Positions 1 to 7,305 of a DNA stretch of 13,880 nt are shown in pieces; position 1 is the stretch's first letter, and every line of letters starts with the position of its first letter. Source of the DNA: Muribaculaceae bacterium. Lineage in GTDB: Bacteria; Bacteroidota; Bacteroidia; Bacteroidales; Muribaculaceae. A program made the position numbers and the translations under genes. The notes under the pieces were generated by a model. The model saw only the letters and a program-made list of their open reading frames with translations. It was not told the DNA's origin and searched no databases. The stretch is taken from the NCBI GenBank assembly GCA_009775365.1, contig VSPM01000067.1, forward strand, positions 1 to 13,880, written 5' to 3'.

Positions 1-747
1 AAATCCAACATGAATTTTTAACAATTAGTGGGCTCTGACCGCCATAATTGTTCAGTGCACCGCACTTGGACGCTTACGGATCCGGACGCTAATGGTGTTA
101 TGAACCACAGCGAAAGGCGAAGCGCCGGCCCAAACCGGATATGAGGCCGGGGCGTGACTGATGCCTGTGGCGACGACGGCCGATCCCCGTCCGAGCCCTG
201 AAAAGATGATGTTCCCTTGCGCACGACGGACGGCCTGCAGGGACGAGTTTCCCTGTGCTTATTCCTTATAAGTGCTTAAAGACAATCCAAAGATGTGAGC
301 CGGCCCGGCCTCGGACAAGACCTATGCCCGAGGTAAAATTAAACCGCCAGCCGGGCAGCATCCCACGACTGATAGACACTATGGCATACTGTAAGAAGGA
401 CACTGGTATCGAGACCTTTTAACCGGCGGACCCAATATGCATCGCATCTTCCCACGTTGCTTCGGCGGGCGCTCTCTGCTGCGCGCCCGCAATTCACAAG
501 AATGTGCGAGGTCATAAATAATCAGGCCTCCCTCCGGGAACGGGGCGCAATATCATTCGTCAAACCCGACCGTGCCGGCTGCAACCGCCACGAATCATTC
601 CGCAATCACGAATGGCTAAACTGCCGCGACTGACGGGAAAACGTCCAAGGCTGTCGAGATGAATGCGCCATACATACATTAAAGGATGCTCCGCATCCGG
701 GCTTAAGAGGTTTGGCACTCCGAAAGGAATGTCAAACCTCTTTTTTT
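1..747 (+). ncRNA. Candidate long structured RNA, unidentified
   Basis: No convincing protein gene is visible on either strand; the only ORF above 60 codons (18-224, -) resembles nothing. Instead there are many perfect inverted repeats: 20-27/45-52, 54-58/62-66, 105-110/165-170 enclosing 125-130/145-150, 187-193/227-233, 238-243/250-255, 258-262/268-272, 303-308/351-356 enclosing 309-314/328-333, 465-472/483-490, 555-560/590-595, 596-600/610-614 and 684-689/693-698. The series ends at an intrinsic terminator at 705-747, which fixes the + strand. Nested helices such as 303-356 are what a folded RNA gives. I looked for RNase P (GAGGAAAGTCC), tmRNA, SRP RNA, group I/II intron and tRNA hallmarks and found none. 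No TAnnTTTG promoter lies inside, so the 5' end may be upstream of the window. Alternatives are a very long 3' UTR or a decayed intergenic region. The structure is seen; function and boundaries are inferred. Confidence 0.4.
705..747 (+). terminator. Strong intrinsic terminator with GAAA tetraloop
   Basis: A stem of about 17 pairs (705-721 with 726-742) has one C/A mismatch and one G-U pair. It is closed by a GAAA loop at 722-725 and followed by an uninterrupted T run (741-747). There is no T run on the opposite strand, so it terminates + strand transcription coming from the structured region upstream. A second perfect hairpin (684-689/693-698) sits immediately before it. Confidence 0.9.
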
Positions 748-814
748 ATAATATCATAAATACTGTCTTAGAACCTTTTCTTTTTAAGAAATATATTATC
801 TCACAAATTTTCCT

Positions 815-822
815 TAAATTTG
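815..822 (+). promoter_or_regulatory. Bacteroidota -7 box for the fucose operon
   Basis: TAAATTTG matches the TAnnTTTG consensus of the Bacteroidota primary sigma factor exactly. It lies 26 bases before the mutarotase ATG at 849 and downstream of the terminator, so the operon has its own start. I see no clear -33 TTTG at the usual spacing; the upstream sequence is simply AT-rich. Confidence 0.6.
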
Positions 823-848
823 CACACAAGCAAATATCAGAAGTGATT

Positions 849-1181
849 ATGCAACGATTTGTAAAGACTCTAATGTTGGCAGACGATGCCGAATCTATCG
901 CCCTCTATCGGAAGGCGCACGATGAAATATGGCCGGAAATTGCTGAGGGCATTCGCTCCGTGGGCATTTCGTCGATGGAGATATATCTCCTCGGATGTCA
1001 GGCTGTAATGGTTATGGAGGCCCCGGACGAACTGGATGTTGACAAAGCCATGTCGCTGCTCGCCACCCTGCCGCGGCAGGCCGAATGGGAGCGATATGTG
1101 GCAGAATTCCAGCAATGCCGCCCGGGCGACACTTCTGCCGAGAAATGGAAAACGTTGGAGAAAGTGTTTGAACTGAAGTGA
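849..1181 (+). CDS. RhaM-family sugar mutarotase (probably L-fucose)
   Basis: A 110-residue protein of the L-rhamnose mutarotase family (DUF718/COG3254, dimeric alpha/beta ferredoxin-like fold), close to the ~104 residues of E. coli RhaM. These enzymes interconvert the alpha and beta anomers of 6-deoxyhexoses in the cytoplasm. The signature Y20-RKA-H24-DEIWPE is visible near the N-terminus; Y and H at this spacing are the catalytic pair of RhaM. I chose the ATG at 849 because the family begins right there (MQRFV) and because the open frame back to 663 would run through the terminator and promoter. It is the first gene of a cluster and stops 13 bases before fucP. RhaM relatives act on rhamnose or fucose; the neighbours (FucP, GDP-fucose synthase) argue for fucose. 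Family assignment is firm, substrate inferred. Confidence 0.88.
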   Translation: MQRFVKTLMLADDAESIALYRKAHDEIWPEIAEGIRSVGISSMEIYLLGCQAVMVMEAPDELDVDKAMSLLATLPRQAEWERYVAEFQQCRPGDTSAEKWKTLEKVFELK

Positions 1182-1194
1182 CTCTAAAGTTCTA

Positions 1195-2487
1195 ATGGGC
1201 AAATTCAATATCAAGGGCCCGGCGCTGCCGTTCTTGCTTGTGTCGGCGCTGTTCCTCCTCTGGGGCGTGGCAAACAATATGAACGACACCTTGCTTGCCG
1301 CTTTCAAGAGAATAATGTCGATGTCTGACCTTCAGACATCTCTTGTGCAGTTTGCATTCTTCGGAGCCTATTTCTGTTTTGCCCTCCCTGCGGCCATGTT
1401 CATAAGGCGCTATTCTTACAAGGCGGGAATCCTCCTCGGGCTTTCGCTCTACGCGGCCGGCACAATGCTCTTCTTCCCTGCCGGCAACGCGGCCTCCTAC
1501 CCGTTTTTCCTGTTTGCCATCTATGTGATGGCCGGGGGGTGCGCAGTGCTTGAGACAACCGCCAACCCCTACGTCATTTCGATGGGGCCGCAAGACTCTG
1601 CCACACGGCGCCTCAACGTGGCGCAGACGCTCAACCCCGTGGGCGCCGTGGCGGGAATTCTCCTCAGCCGGCATTTCATCCTCTCTGAACTTTCGGAGGC
1701 AGGAGCGGCCGAAAGAGCCGGCATGAGCGCTGATGCGCTTAATGCCTTGCAACACCGCGAGCTTGACGCAATCTCAGGCACATACATGCTCATAGGGGTT
1801 ATTCTCCTCGCTCTTCTTGCCACGATTGCCTTCATTAAAATGCCGGGCGAAAAAGATCACTCCTCCCCTCTTGACATAAAATCAACCATCCGCCGTCTCT
1901 GGGGCAACCGCAGATATAGATATGGCGTGATCGCACAGTTTTTTTATGTGGGGGTGCAGACCGGCGTGTGGTCTTTCACCATCAGGCTCACAATGGCGCA
2001 GCTCAATGTGCTTGAGAAAGACGCGTCGATGGTTTTTCTTTATTCAATATTGGCGTTCACTCTCTTCAGATTCCTCTTCACATGGCTCATGGCCTACATC
2101 AAGCCGGTCAGGCTTCTTGCCGCGGCCTCTGTCATGGCTATCGCTGCCACTTCTGTAGTGATCTTCAGCACCGGGCCGGCTGCAATTGTCTCGCTTGTGG
2201 CCATATCGGCGTGCATGTCGCTGATGTTTCCCACAATCTACGGCATAGCCCTCAATGGAATCGGGGGCGACTCTGCAAAGATTGCGGCCTCCGGACTTAT
2301 CATGGCCATACTCGGCGGAGCGCTGCTAACCCCGCTTCAGGCGCTGGTGTCTGACGTGTGTGGCATTTCATATTCTTTCGCAGTGCCTCTGCTTTGTTTC
2401 GCCGTGGTTCTTGCCTATGCCGCCGGCATTATTATGAGAACTGCAAAAGCGAGAAGTGAAAGAGGATGCGGCATTTCAAACCCTTAA
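1195..2487 (+). CDS. fucP: L-fucose:H+ symporter (MFS)
   Basis: A 430-residue inner-membrane permease of the FHS branch of the major facilitator superfamily, with about 12 hydrophobic segments; full length for FucP. The first helix carries NNMNDTLL with D31, and helix 4 carries LETTANPYV with E120. Their spacing of 89 residues equals that of D46 and E135 in E. coli FucP, the acidic residues needed for proton coupling and substrate binding. The RR motif after helix 2 (residues 71-72) and the NPVGAVAG segment also fit the family. It imports free L-fucose from the periplasm. The stop lies 5 bases before the next ATG, so it is almost certainly co-transcribed with the mutarotase and the kinase fusion. 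No fucose isomerase, catabolic fuculokinase or aldolase genes are nearby, which points to use of fucose in glycan synthesis rather than catabolism. Confidence 0.93.
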   Translation: MGKFNIKGPALPFLLVSALFLLWGVANNMNDTLLAAFKRIMSMSDLQTSLVQFAFFGAYFCFALPAAMFIRRYSYKAGILLGLSLYAAGTMLFFPAGNAASYPFFLFAIYVMAGGCAVLETTANPYVISMGPQDSATRRLNVAQTLNPVGAVAGILLSRHFILSELSEAGAAERAGMSADALNALQHRELDAISGTYMLIGVILLALLATIAFIKMPGEKDHSSPLDIKSTIRRLWGNRRYRYGVIAQFFYVGVQTGVWSFTIRLTMAQLNVLEKDASMVFLYSILAFTLFRFLFTWLMAYIKPVRLLAAASVMAIAATSVVIFSTGPAAIVSLVAISACMSLMFPTIYGIALNGIGGDSAKIAASGLIMAILGGALLTPLQALVSDVCGISYSFAVPLLCFAVVLAYAAGIIMRTAKARSERGCGISNP

Positions 2488-2492
2488 CCACA

Positions 2493-3653
2493 ATGGATAA
2501 TCAGAGAAAGAAGGTGTTTGTCTCCGGATGCTACGACATGCTCCACTCCGGGCATGTGGCGTTTTTCAAGGAGGCTTCAAAATATGGCGACCTATACGTC
2601 GGGATAGGATCTGACTCTACAATAGAGAATCTTAAGAAACGTAAAACGGTTTATTCCGAAAAAGAACGGCTATACATGGTGAAGGCTATACGTTATGTGA
2701 CGGACGCTTTCATAAATGCCGGCTCAGGGATGATGGACTTTATTGACACTGTCGACCGGGTAAAGCCTGATATTTTTGTGGTGAACTCCGACGGCGGAAG
2801 CGACGAGAAGAGAGAGTTCTGCAAAGAGAGGGGCATCGAATATGTGGTGCTTGAACGAGAGCCTGACGCTGGGCTGCAGGCGCGATCCACAACTTCGCTG
2901 CGCAAGGAGGTGAAATCGCATCTCCCCTACAGGATTGACATCGCCGGCACCTGGATAGACCAGCCTTATGTGTCGCACCTGGGGCCCGGATGGGCCATAA
3001 CCGCCTCTATCGAGCCAAATCATGAGTTCATGGAGCGTGGCGGCATGTCGACATCAACACGCAATGCCGCTAAAAAGATATGGCCGTATGAGCTCCCCGA
3101 CTATAACGAGGAGATGCTGGCGAGGCTGCTGTTCTGCTTCGAGAACAACCCGGAGAATGAAGGTCACGTGTCGGGCGCGCAAGACGCTATCGGAATTTGC
3201 ATGTCGGGGCTTACGCGCCATTATTACGATGGCCGATACTGGCCTGACGTGATTGAGTCATGCCACGATGAAGAGATTCTCTCATGGCTCGAGAGCCACC
3301 TGTGTCTTGTGCCCATGTTCCCGCGCAGGCCGGGATGCACGGTGCTGGAAGGCAGCGACATCACGCCGCAAAAGGTGAAAGCCCTCACCGAGGCCGCCTC
3401 GCGATGCTGGGATGCAATCATGAACCGCGATCTCGAAGACTTTGCCTCGGCGTTCACTGATTCTTTCAACGCCCAGGTGGCTATGTTCCCGGCAATGATG
3501 CAGCCGGGGGTGGCAGAACACATCGACATGTGGAGAGACAAGGCACTGGCATGGAAAATGCTCGGGGCCGGCGGCGGCGGGCATCTCCTTCTCGTGGTCA
3601 GAGAGCAGCCGGAGGGCTCGATTCCTGTAAGGATTCGACGTCGAGGGTTCTAA
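2493..3653 (+). CDS. Fused HxGH nucleotidyltransferase-GHMP sugar kinase
   Basis: A 386-residue two-domain protein. Residues ~6-140 form a cytidylyltransferase-like Rossmann domain: SGCYDMLHSGHV has the HxGH nucleotide-binding motif (18-21), and RSTTSLR (131-137) corresponds to the conserved ISTT motif near the end of this fold. Residues ~143-370 form a compact GHMP kinase: PYRIDIAGTWID (145-156, substrate motif), GGMSTSTRNAA (183-193, a divergent phosphate-loop motif), SGAQDAIG (227-234, with the likely catalytic Asp) and GAGGGGH (358-364, C-terminal motif). Such pairs make a sugar 1-phosphate and then an NDP-sugar. I prefer the ATG at 2493, since the HxGH domain begins there and the earlier in-frame ATG at 2466 would overlap fucP. 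Placement after a fucose mutarotase and FucP suggests L-fucose as substrate, making it a functional counterpart of FKP (about 950 residues in Bacteroides) with a different nucleotidyltransferase. Domain calls are firm; substrate and nucleotide are inferred. Confidence 0.85.
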   Translation: MDNQRKKVFVSGCYDMLHSGHVAFFKEASKYGDLYVGIGSDSTIENLKKRKTVYSEKERLYMVKAIRYVTDAFINAGSGMMDFIDTVDRVKPDIFVVNSDGGSDEKREFCKERGIEYVVLEREPDAGLQARSTTSLRKEVKSHLPYRIDIAGTWIDQPYVSHLGPGWAITASIEPNHEFMERGGMSTSTRNAAKKIWPYELPDYNEEMLARLLFCFENNPENEGHVSGAQDAIGICMSGLTRHYYDGRYWPDVIESCHDEEILSWLESHLCLVPMFPRRPGCTVLEGSDITPQKVKALTEAASRCWDAIMNRDLEDFASAFTDSFNAQVAMFPAMMQPGVAEHIDMWRDKALAWKMLGAGGGGHLLLVVREQPEGSIPVRIRRRGF

Positions 3654-3690
3654 GCTCTCTAAAACTGACAAATAATTACCAACAACTACA

Positions 3691-4632
3691 ATGGATAAGA
3701 ATTCAAAGATATATGTGGCGGGCCACCGGGGAATGGTGGGCTCTGCCATCGTGAGGGAACTGAAAAGACAGGGATATGAAAACATCATAACCCGTACACA
3801 TGCTGAGCTCGACCTCATCAACCAGCAGGCCGTGAATGACTTTTTTGCGGCTGAAAAACCGGAATATGTGTTCCTCGCGGCTGCAAAGGTGGGAGGCATC
3901 ATAGCCAACTCTTCAGCGCTGGCCGACTTCATGTATGACAACATGATGCTGGAGATGAACGTTATCAACGCGGCATGGAAAAACGGGTGCCGCAAACTCG
4001 AGTTCCTCGGCTCTTCATGCATCTATCCGCGCATGGCGCCACAGCCTATGCCGGAGTCTTGCCTGCTCACATCCGAACTTGAGAAGACAAACGAGGCATA
4101 CGCCCTCGCTAAAATCTCCGGACTAAAGTATTGCGAATACCTTAACCGCCAGTATGGCACCGACTATATCTCGGTGATGCCTACAAACCTCTATGGCCCC
4201 AACGACAATTACCATCTCGAGCACAGCCATGTGCTCCCGGCTCTCATTCGCCGCTTCCACGAGGCCAAGGAGTCAGGCGCAGAGTCTGTGACATGCTGGG
4301 GAGACGGCTCGCCGCTCCGTGAGTTCCTCTATGTAGACGACCTTGCAAACCTGTGCGTGTTCCTCATGAACAACTACTCCGGCAATGAAACAGTCAACGC
4401 CGGCACCGGCAAAGAGCTGTCCATAAAGGAGCTGACCGAGATGGTTGCCGACATCGTGGGCTACACCGGAAAGATTCTCTGGGACACCTCACGCCCTAAC
4501 GGCACTCCGCGCAAGCTCCTCGACGTGAGCAAAGCCACCCGCCTCGGATGGACCTACTCCACAGAGCTTCCCGACGGCATACGACTCGCCTACGCAGATT
4601 TCCTCAACAACCCTATGCGCGCCGAGCGCTGA
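3691..4632 (+). CDS. fcl: GDP-L-fucose synthase
   Basis: A 313-residue short-chain dehydrogenase/reductase of the extended class, the usual length for Fcl/WcaG. The enzyme performs 3,5-epimerisation and 4-reduction of GDP-4-keto-6-deoxymannose with NADPH, giving GDP-L-fucose in the cytoplasm. The NADP-binding GHRGMVG is at residues 11-17. The catalytic set is recognisable: S108/S109 with C110 (SSCIYP), Y137 and K141 (YALAK), and H180 (HSHVLP), matching S107, C109, Y136, K140 and H179 of the E. coli enzyme. It starts 37 bases after the kinase fusion and is the last gene before a strong terminator. The partner Gmd (GDP-mannose 4,6-dehydratase), often adjacent, is absent from the window and must be elsewhere if the de novo route operates. 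Confidence 0.95.
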   Translation: MDKNSKIYVAGHRGMVGSAIVRELKRQGYENIITRTHAELDLINQQAVNDFFAAEKPEYVFLAAAKVGGIIANSSALADFMYDNMMLEMNVINAAWKNGCRKLEFLGSSCIYPRMAPQPMPESCLLTSELEKTNEAYALAKISGLKYCEYLNRQYGTDYISVMPTNLYGPNDNYHLEHSHVLPALIRRFHEAKESGAESVTCWGDGSPLREFLYVDDLANLCVFLMNNYSGNETVNAGTGKELSIKELTEMVADIVGYTGKILWDTSRPNGTPRKLLDVSKATRLGWTYSTELPDGIRLAYADFLNNPMRAER

Positions 4633-4710
4633 CATGACCCCGGCCCTCTCTTCTCCCCTCATGACATACGCATAAATCATGAAATAAGACCATCATACAA
4701 ACCCGATTAC

Positions 4711-4760
4711 AAAAAGATGGAGGCATAACACCATGAGCGGTGTTATGCCTCCATCTTTTT
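4711..4760. terminator. Bidirectional intrinsic terminator between convergent genes
   Basis: A perfect 22-bp inverted repeat (4711-4732 with 4739-4760) surrounds a 6-base loop. It has an A run on the left and a T run on the right, so it works in both directions. It lies between the end of fcl (+) at 4632 and the stop of the DUF6048-like gene (-) at 4782, the expected place for a shared terminator. The rest of 4633-4781 shows nothing else. Confidence 0.92.
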
Positions 4761-4781
4761 AATTTACTATCCCGATTCTAC

Positions 4782-5648
4782 TTATTTGTCAGCGGGAATC
4801 TCCTTTCCATACTCCCCTGCATTGTCATCTTCCGCTACTTTCGGTTTTGAAAGCGGAAGCGTATAAATCAGCGAAAACGAAGCCGACAAGGGTGATTTTG
4901 TGCCATAGCCGGGTATGAACCACGGCGTTGAATTTGCTCCGTTACTGCTGTTGAACTTAAACTTGTAGCGAAAATTCCACCCCATCGACAATTCTTTCCA
5001 TATCTTCACCTTGATTCCGGCCAACACCTCGCCATATAACGCATGAGCACTCTGATTGAGTATGGAAAATGTGTTGCTCTGCCCCCAATATGATGAGTTA
5101 ATCGTGATGTCGGTTATATCATATTTAAATGACGTGTAACCTCCACGCAAGCCAAGATAAACCTGATAGTCGGGATTGCTTTTATACAAGAAGTTATAAT
5201 TCAACCCTATCTTGCCATAAAACGACGGCTTACCCTTGTAATGGAAATTCCCTTCCTCCGGCTTGTTGTCGGCAAAACCCACGCCAAACTCCACCACTGG
5301 CTCAAACCAGTTGTGAAGCGACAGCGAAGCCCAGACATCGAAACTTGCATGTTTCTGACCTGCAAGCAACATTACGCCGTCAAAAAAATTCACACCTATG
5401 CTCGCCGACTGCAAAAGAGGATACACAGGCCCTGATTTAACATTAGTCACCGTGTCGAGGTCTGCAAGAAACAACACCGGCTCCTCAAGCGGGTTTCCAT
5501 GCTTGTCATAGTAATGAAGCACAGGCTGAGGAGGCTTAGTGGGGTCAGTGTCCACAGGTGTTATCTTCTTCTGTGCGCTCGCCGCCGTGGCCGATGCCAT
5601 CACCGCCGCAACAGCGGCTGCAACCGAAATCTTCCTGAATATATTCAT
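4782..5648 (-). CDS. Exported beta-rich protein, DUF6048-like
   Basis: A 288-residue exported protein. It has a clear Sec signal peptide (MNIFRK, an Ala/Val-rich core, cleavage likely after ASA at residue 25) and then alternating aromatic/hydrophobic strands (ASIGVNFFDG, YKGKPSFYGKIGLNYNF, YQVYLGLRGGYTSF, LSMGWNFRYKFKF, SASFSLIYTLP). This pattern fits a small outer-membrane beta-barrel or barrel-like fold. It resembles the Bacteroidota family DUF6048, which I recall next to DUF6452 genes; here the neighbour also looks like DUF6452. I chose the ATG at 5648 because the signal peptide starts there and it follows the upstream TGA by a single base, suggesting translational coupling; an earlier frame start at 5678 would overlap the neighbour. 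Molecular function is unknown. The family name is from memory. Confidence 0.75.
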   Translation of the reverse strand: MNIFRKISVAAAVAAVMASATAASAQKKITPVDTDPTKPPQPVLHYYDKHGNPLEEPVLFLADLDTVTNVKSGPVYPLLQSASIGVNFFDGVMLLAGQKHASFDVWASLSLHNWFEPVVEFGVGFADNKPEEGNFHYKGKPSFYGKIGLNYNFLYKSNPDYQVYLGLRGGYTSFKYDITDITINSSYWGQSNTFSILNQSAHALYGEVLAGIKVKIWKELSMGWNFRYKFKFNSSNGANSTPWFIPGYGTKSPLSASFSLIYTLPLSKPKVAEDDNAGEYGKEIPADK

Positions 5649-5649
5649 G

Positions 5650-6192
5650 TCATTCCCCCTCTTCCTTTGTAGCCACACGGAAATAAATTCTCAAGTTCTC
5701 GGCATTAGTGTTGTCTATCACGCCCATGGGGCAGACTACGGAATCTATTATATTATGCGTTGTCTCGATCGATGTGATTTTGTAATCATACACCGCCCCG
5801 CAAGCCGACGACACAAACCATGGCACAATCTCGTAGTTAAATGTGATTGTGTCGGCTATGCGATATCTTCCGAGCATTCCCGAAAGATACTTTATCTCAT
5901 ACACCGTCTCCCCCTGGTCGATGCGGAATGGAAGATAAGACTGGCTCAATCCGCTCACGGAGTCATGCAGCACACTATCGCCCGGAGCGCCTATTCCTAT
6001 TATCGATATCGAGTCAAGCGATATCGAGGCCGGGTGTGAATCCGAACTGTAGAACCCTGCCAAAGGTAGAGAATTCTTGTTCTCATAGCATTCGTCGTTC
6101 GTGCAAGCCCCGGCAATGATTACCGCAGCCATCCCCATCGGCGTCAACAGCCTCCCGGCCACACGGAGAATATGTCTTGTCTTCGCTTTCAA
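5650..6192 (-). CDS. Putative lipoprotein, DUF6452-like, TTG start
   Basis: A 180-residue exported protein with a basic N-terminus (MKAKTRHILRVAGR), a short hydrophobic stretch and a lipobox-like AGAC ending at C30, followed by TNDEC. The remainder is beta-rich with scattered cysteines. It looks like the Bacteroidota DUF6452 family, whose members start with a lipoprotein Cys and pair with DUF6048. The start must be TTG at 6192: a TAA stop lies three codons upstream in frame, and the next Met codons (M19, M21) would remove the charged part of the signal. It lies 43 bases after the glycosyltransferase gene, with its stop one base before the DUF6048-like ATG, so it is probably in the same transcript. 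Ala rather than Leu at -3 of the lipobox is atypical. Function unknown; family call moderate. Confidence 0.7.
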   Translation of the reverse strand: MKAKTRHILRVAGRLLTPMGMAAVIIAGACTNDECYENKNSLPLAGFYSSDSHPASISLDSISIIGIGAPGDSVLHDSVSGLSQSYLPFRIDQGETVYEIKYLSGMLGRYRIADTITFNYEIVPWFVSSACGAVYDYKITSIETTHNIIDSVVCPMGVIDNTNAENLRIYFRVATKEEGE

Positions 6193-6235
6193 ATCTTTTT
6201 AATTAGACATTGATACTTGACCTATTCAGCCGCCG

Positions 6236-7186
6236 TTAAATCTCTTCGGCGATAAGATAGGTGTTGCGCTCAGGAGAATTTCTGATTATAAGCTCTCCGA
6301 TAAATCCTGACAGGAAAAACTGCAGGCCCATTATCATCGATGCCAACGATAAATAGAAATAAACCGATTTTGTGAGATAGAAATGATAGGTGTCGCTGTT
6401 CATGCTCACTATCTTCAAGACGAGCACCACAAGCACTGCCAGGAAACCGATCAGAAACATAAGCGAACCCATAAGCCCGAATATGTGCATCGGCTTGACA
6501 CCGAACTTAGACTGAAACCACAACGTGCCAAGATCGAGATAGCCGTTGATAAAACGGTCAAGGCCGAATTTTGTGCGTCCATACTTACGGGCCTGATGCT
6601 GCACCACCTTCTCCCCTATCTTGCGATAGCCCGCATTTTTAGCAAGATACGGTATATAGCGGTGCATGTCGCCATACACCTCTATATGCTTCACCACTGC
6701 GTTGCGATATGCCTTGAGCCCGCAATTAAAGTCATGAAGATTCTTTATGCCGCTCACCTTGCGGGCAGTGGCGTTAAACAGTTTGGTCGGTATCGTTTTC
6801 GACAATGGGTCATAACGCTTTTTCTTCCAGCCCGACACAAGGTCGTAGCCATCGCGCGTAATCATGCGGTAAAGCTCCGGAATCTCGTCGGGGCTGTCCT
6901 GGAGGTCGGCATCCATCGTGATGACCACATCCCCCTTGGCACGCCGGAACCCGGTGTTGAGTGCCGGGGACTTGCCGTAATTCCGGGAGAACGACACTGC
7001 ATGAATATTTGGATTCCCGGCGGCAAGGCCGCGTATCACTTCAAGCGAACGGTCGGTCGACCCGTCGTCTACAAATATAACCTCGTAGGTGAATCCGTTG
7101 GCTTGCATCACTCTTTCTATCCATGCGGAAAGCTCGGGGAGCGATTCCTCCTCGTTATATAATGGTATAACTACTGATATATCCAT
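6236..7186 (-). CDS. GT2 polyisoprenyl-phosphate-type glycosyltransferase
   Basis: A 316-residue membrane-anchored family 2 glycosyltransferase of the DPM1/GtrB/ArnC type. The catalytic GT-A domain opens with ISVVIPLYNEEESLPEL, followed by VDDGSTD and the metal-binding DAD motif in ITMDADLQDSPDE. The C-terminal ~80 residues hold two strongly hydrophobic segments (MHIFGLMGSLMFLIGFLAVLVVLVL and YFYLSLASMIMGLQFFLSGFIGELII), the usual paired helices. Such enzymes move a sugar from a nucleotide donor to undecaprenyl (or similar) phosphate at the cytoplasmic face. I use the ATG at 7186 because the GT2 fold starts immediately after; the open frame extends to a TTG at 7216 that adds nothing conserved. 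A DUF4199 gene directly upstream is an arrangement I recall from other Bacteroidota. Donor sugar unknown. Confidence 0.9.
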   Translation of the reverse strand: MDISVVIPLYNEEESLPELSAWIERVMQANGFTYEVIFVDDGSTDRSLEVIRGLAAGNPNIHAVSFSRNYGKSPALNTGFRRAKGDVVITMDADLQDSPDEIPELYRMITRDGYDLVSGWKKKRYDPLSKTIPTKLFNATARKVSGIKNLHDFNCGLKAYRNAVVKHIEVYGDMHRYIPYLAKNAGYRKIGEKVVQHQARKYGRTKFGLDRFINGYLDLGTLWFQSKFGVKPMHIFGLMGSLMFLIGFLAVLVVLVLKIVSMNSDTYHFYLTKSVYFYLSLASMIMGLQFFLSGFIGELIIRNSPERNTYLIAEEI

Positions 7187-7305
7187 CTTTATCAAGATGA
7201 CAATGGTTTGTTTCAAGTGCGAATTTACAAAAAAATATTCACACTCCCCATATTATTTGTTTTTTTGGCAACTGCCGCTTCAAAATCGCCCTCTGGGCAA
7301 CGCTT

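Noticed and set aside
18..224. 68-codon minus-strand ORF in the structured region
   Set aside because: Low-complexity composition, no motif, and it overlaps several perfect RNA helices.
1..747. RNase P RNA, tmRNA or a self-splicing intron
   Set aside because: I searched both strands by eye for GAGGAAAGTCC, the tmRNA ends and tag-coding pattern, and group I/II core motifs; none is present.
663..848. N-terminal extension of the mutarotase ORF back to 663
   Set aside because: It runs through the intrinsic terminator and the TAAATTTG promoter box, and the family begins at the ATG at 849.
1192..1755. 187-codon minus-strand ORF
   Set aside because: Antisense shadow of fucP, charge-rich and without any recognisable domain.
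3282..4022. 246-codon minus-strand ORF
   Set aside because: Antisense shadow of the kinase fusion and fcl, both of which show clear family motifs.
6383..7162. 259-codon plus-strand ORF
   Set aside because: Antisense shadow of the GT2 glycosyltransferase; no motif of its own.
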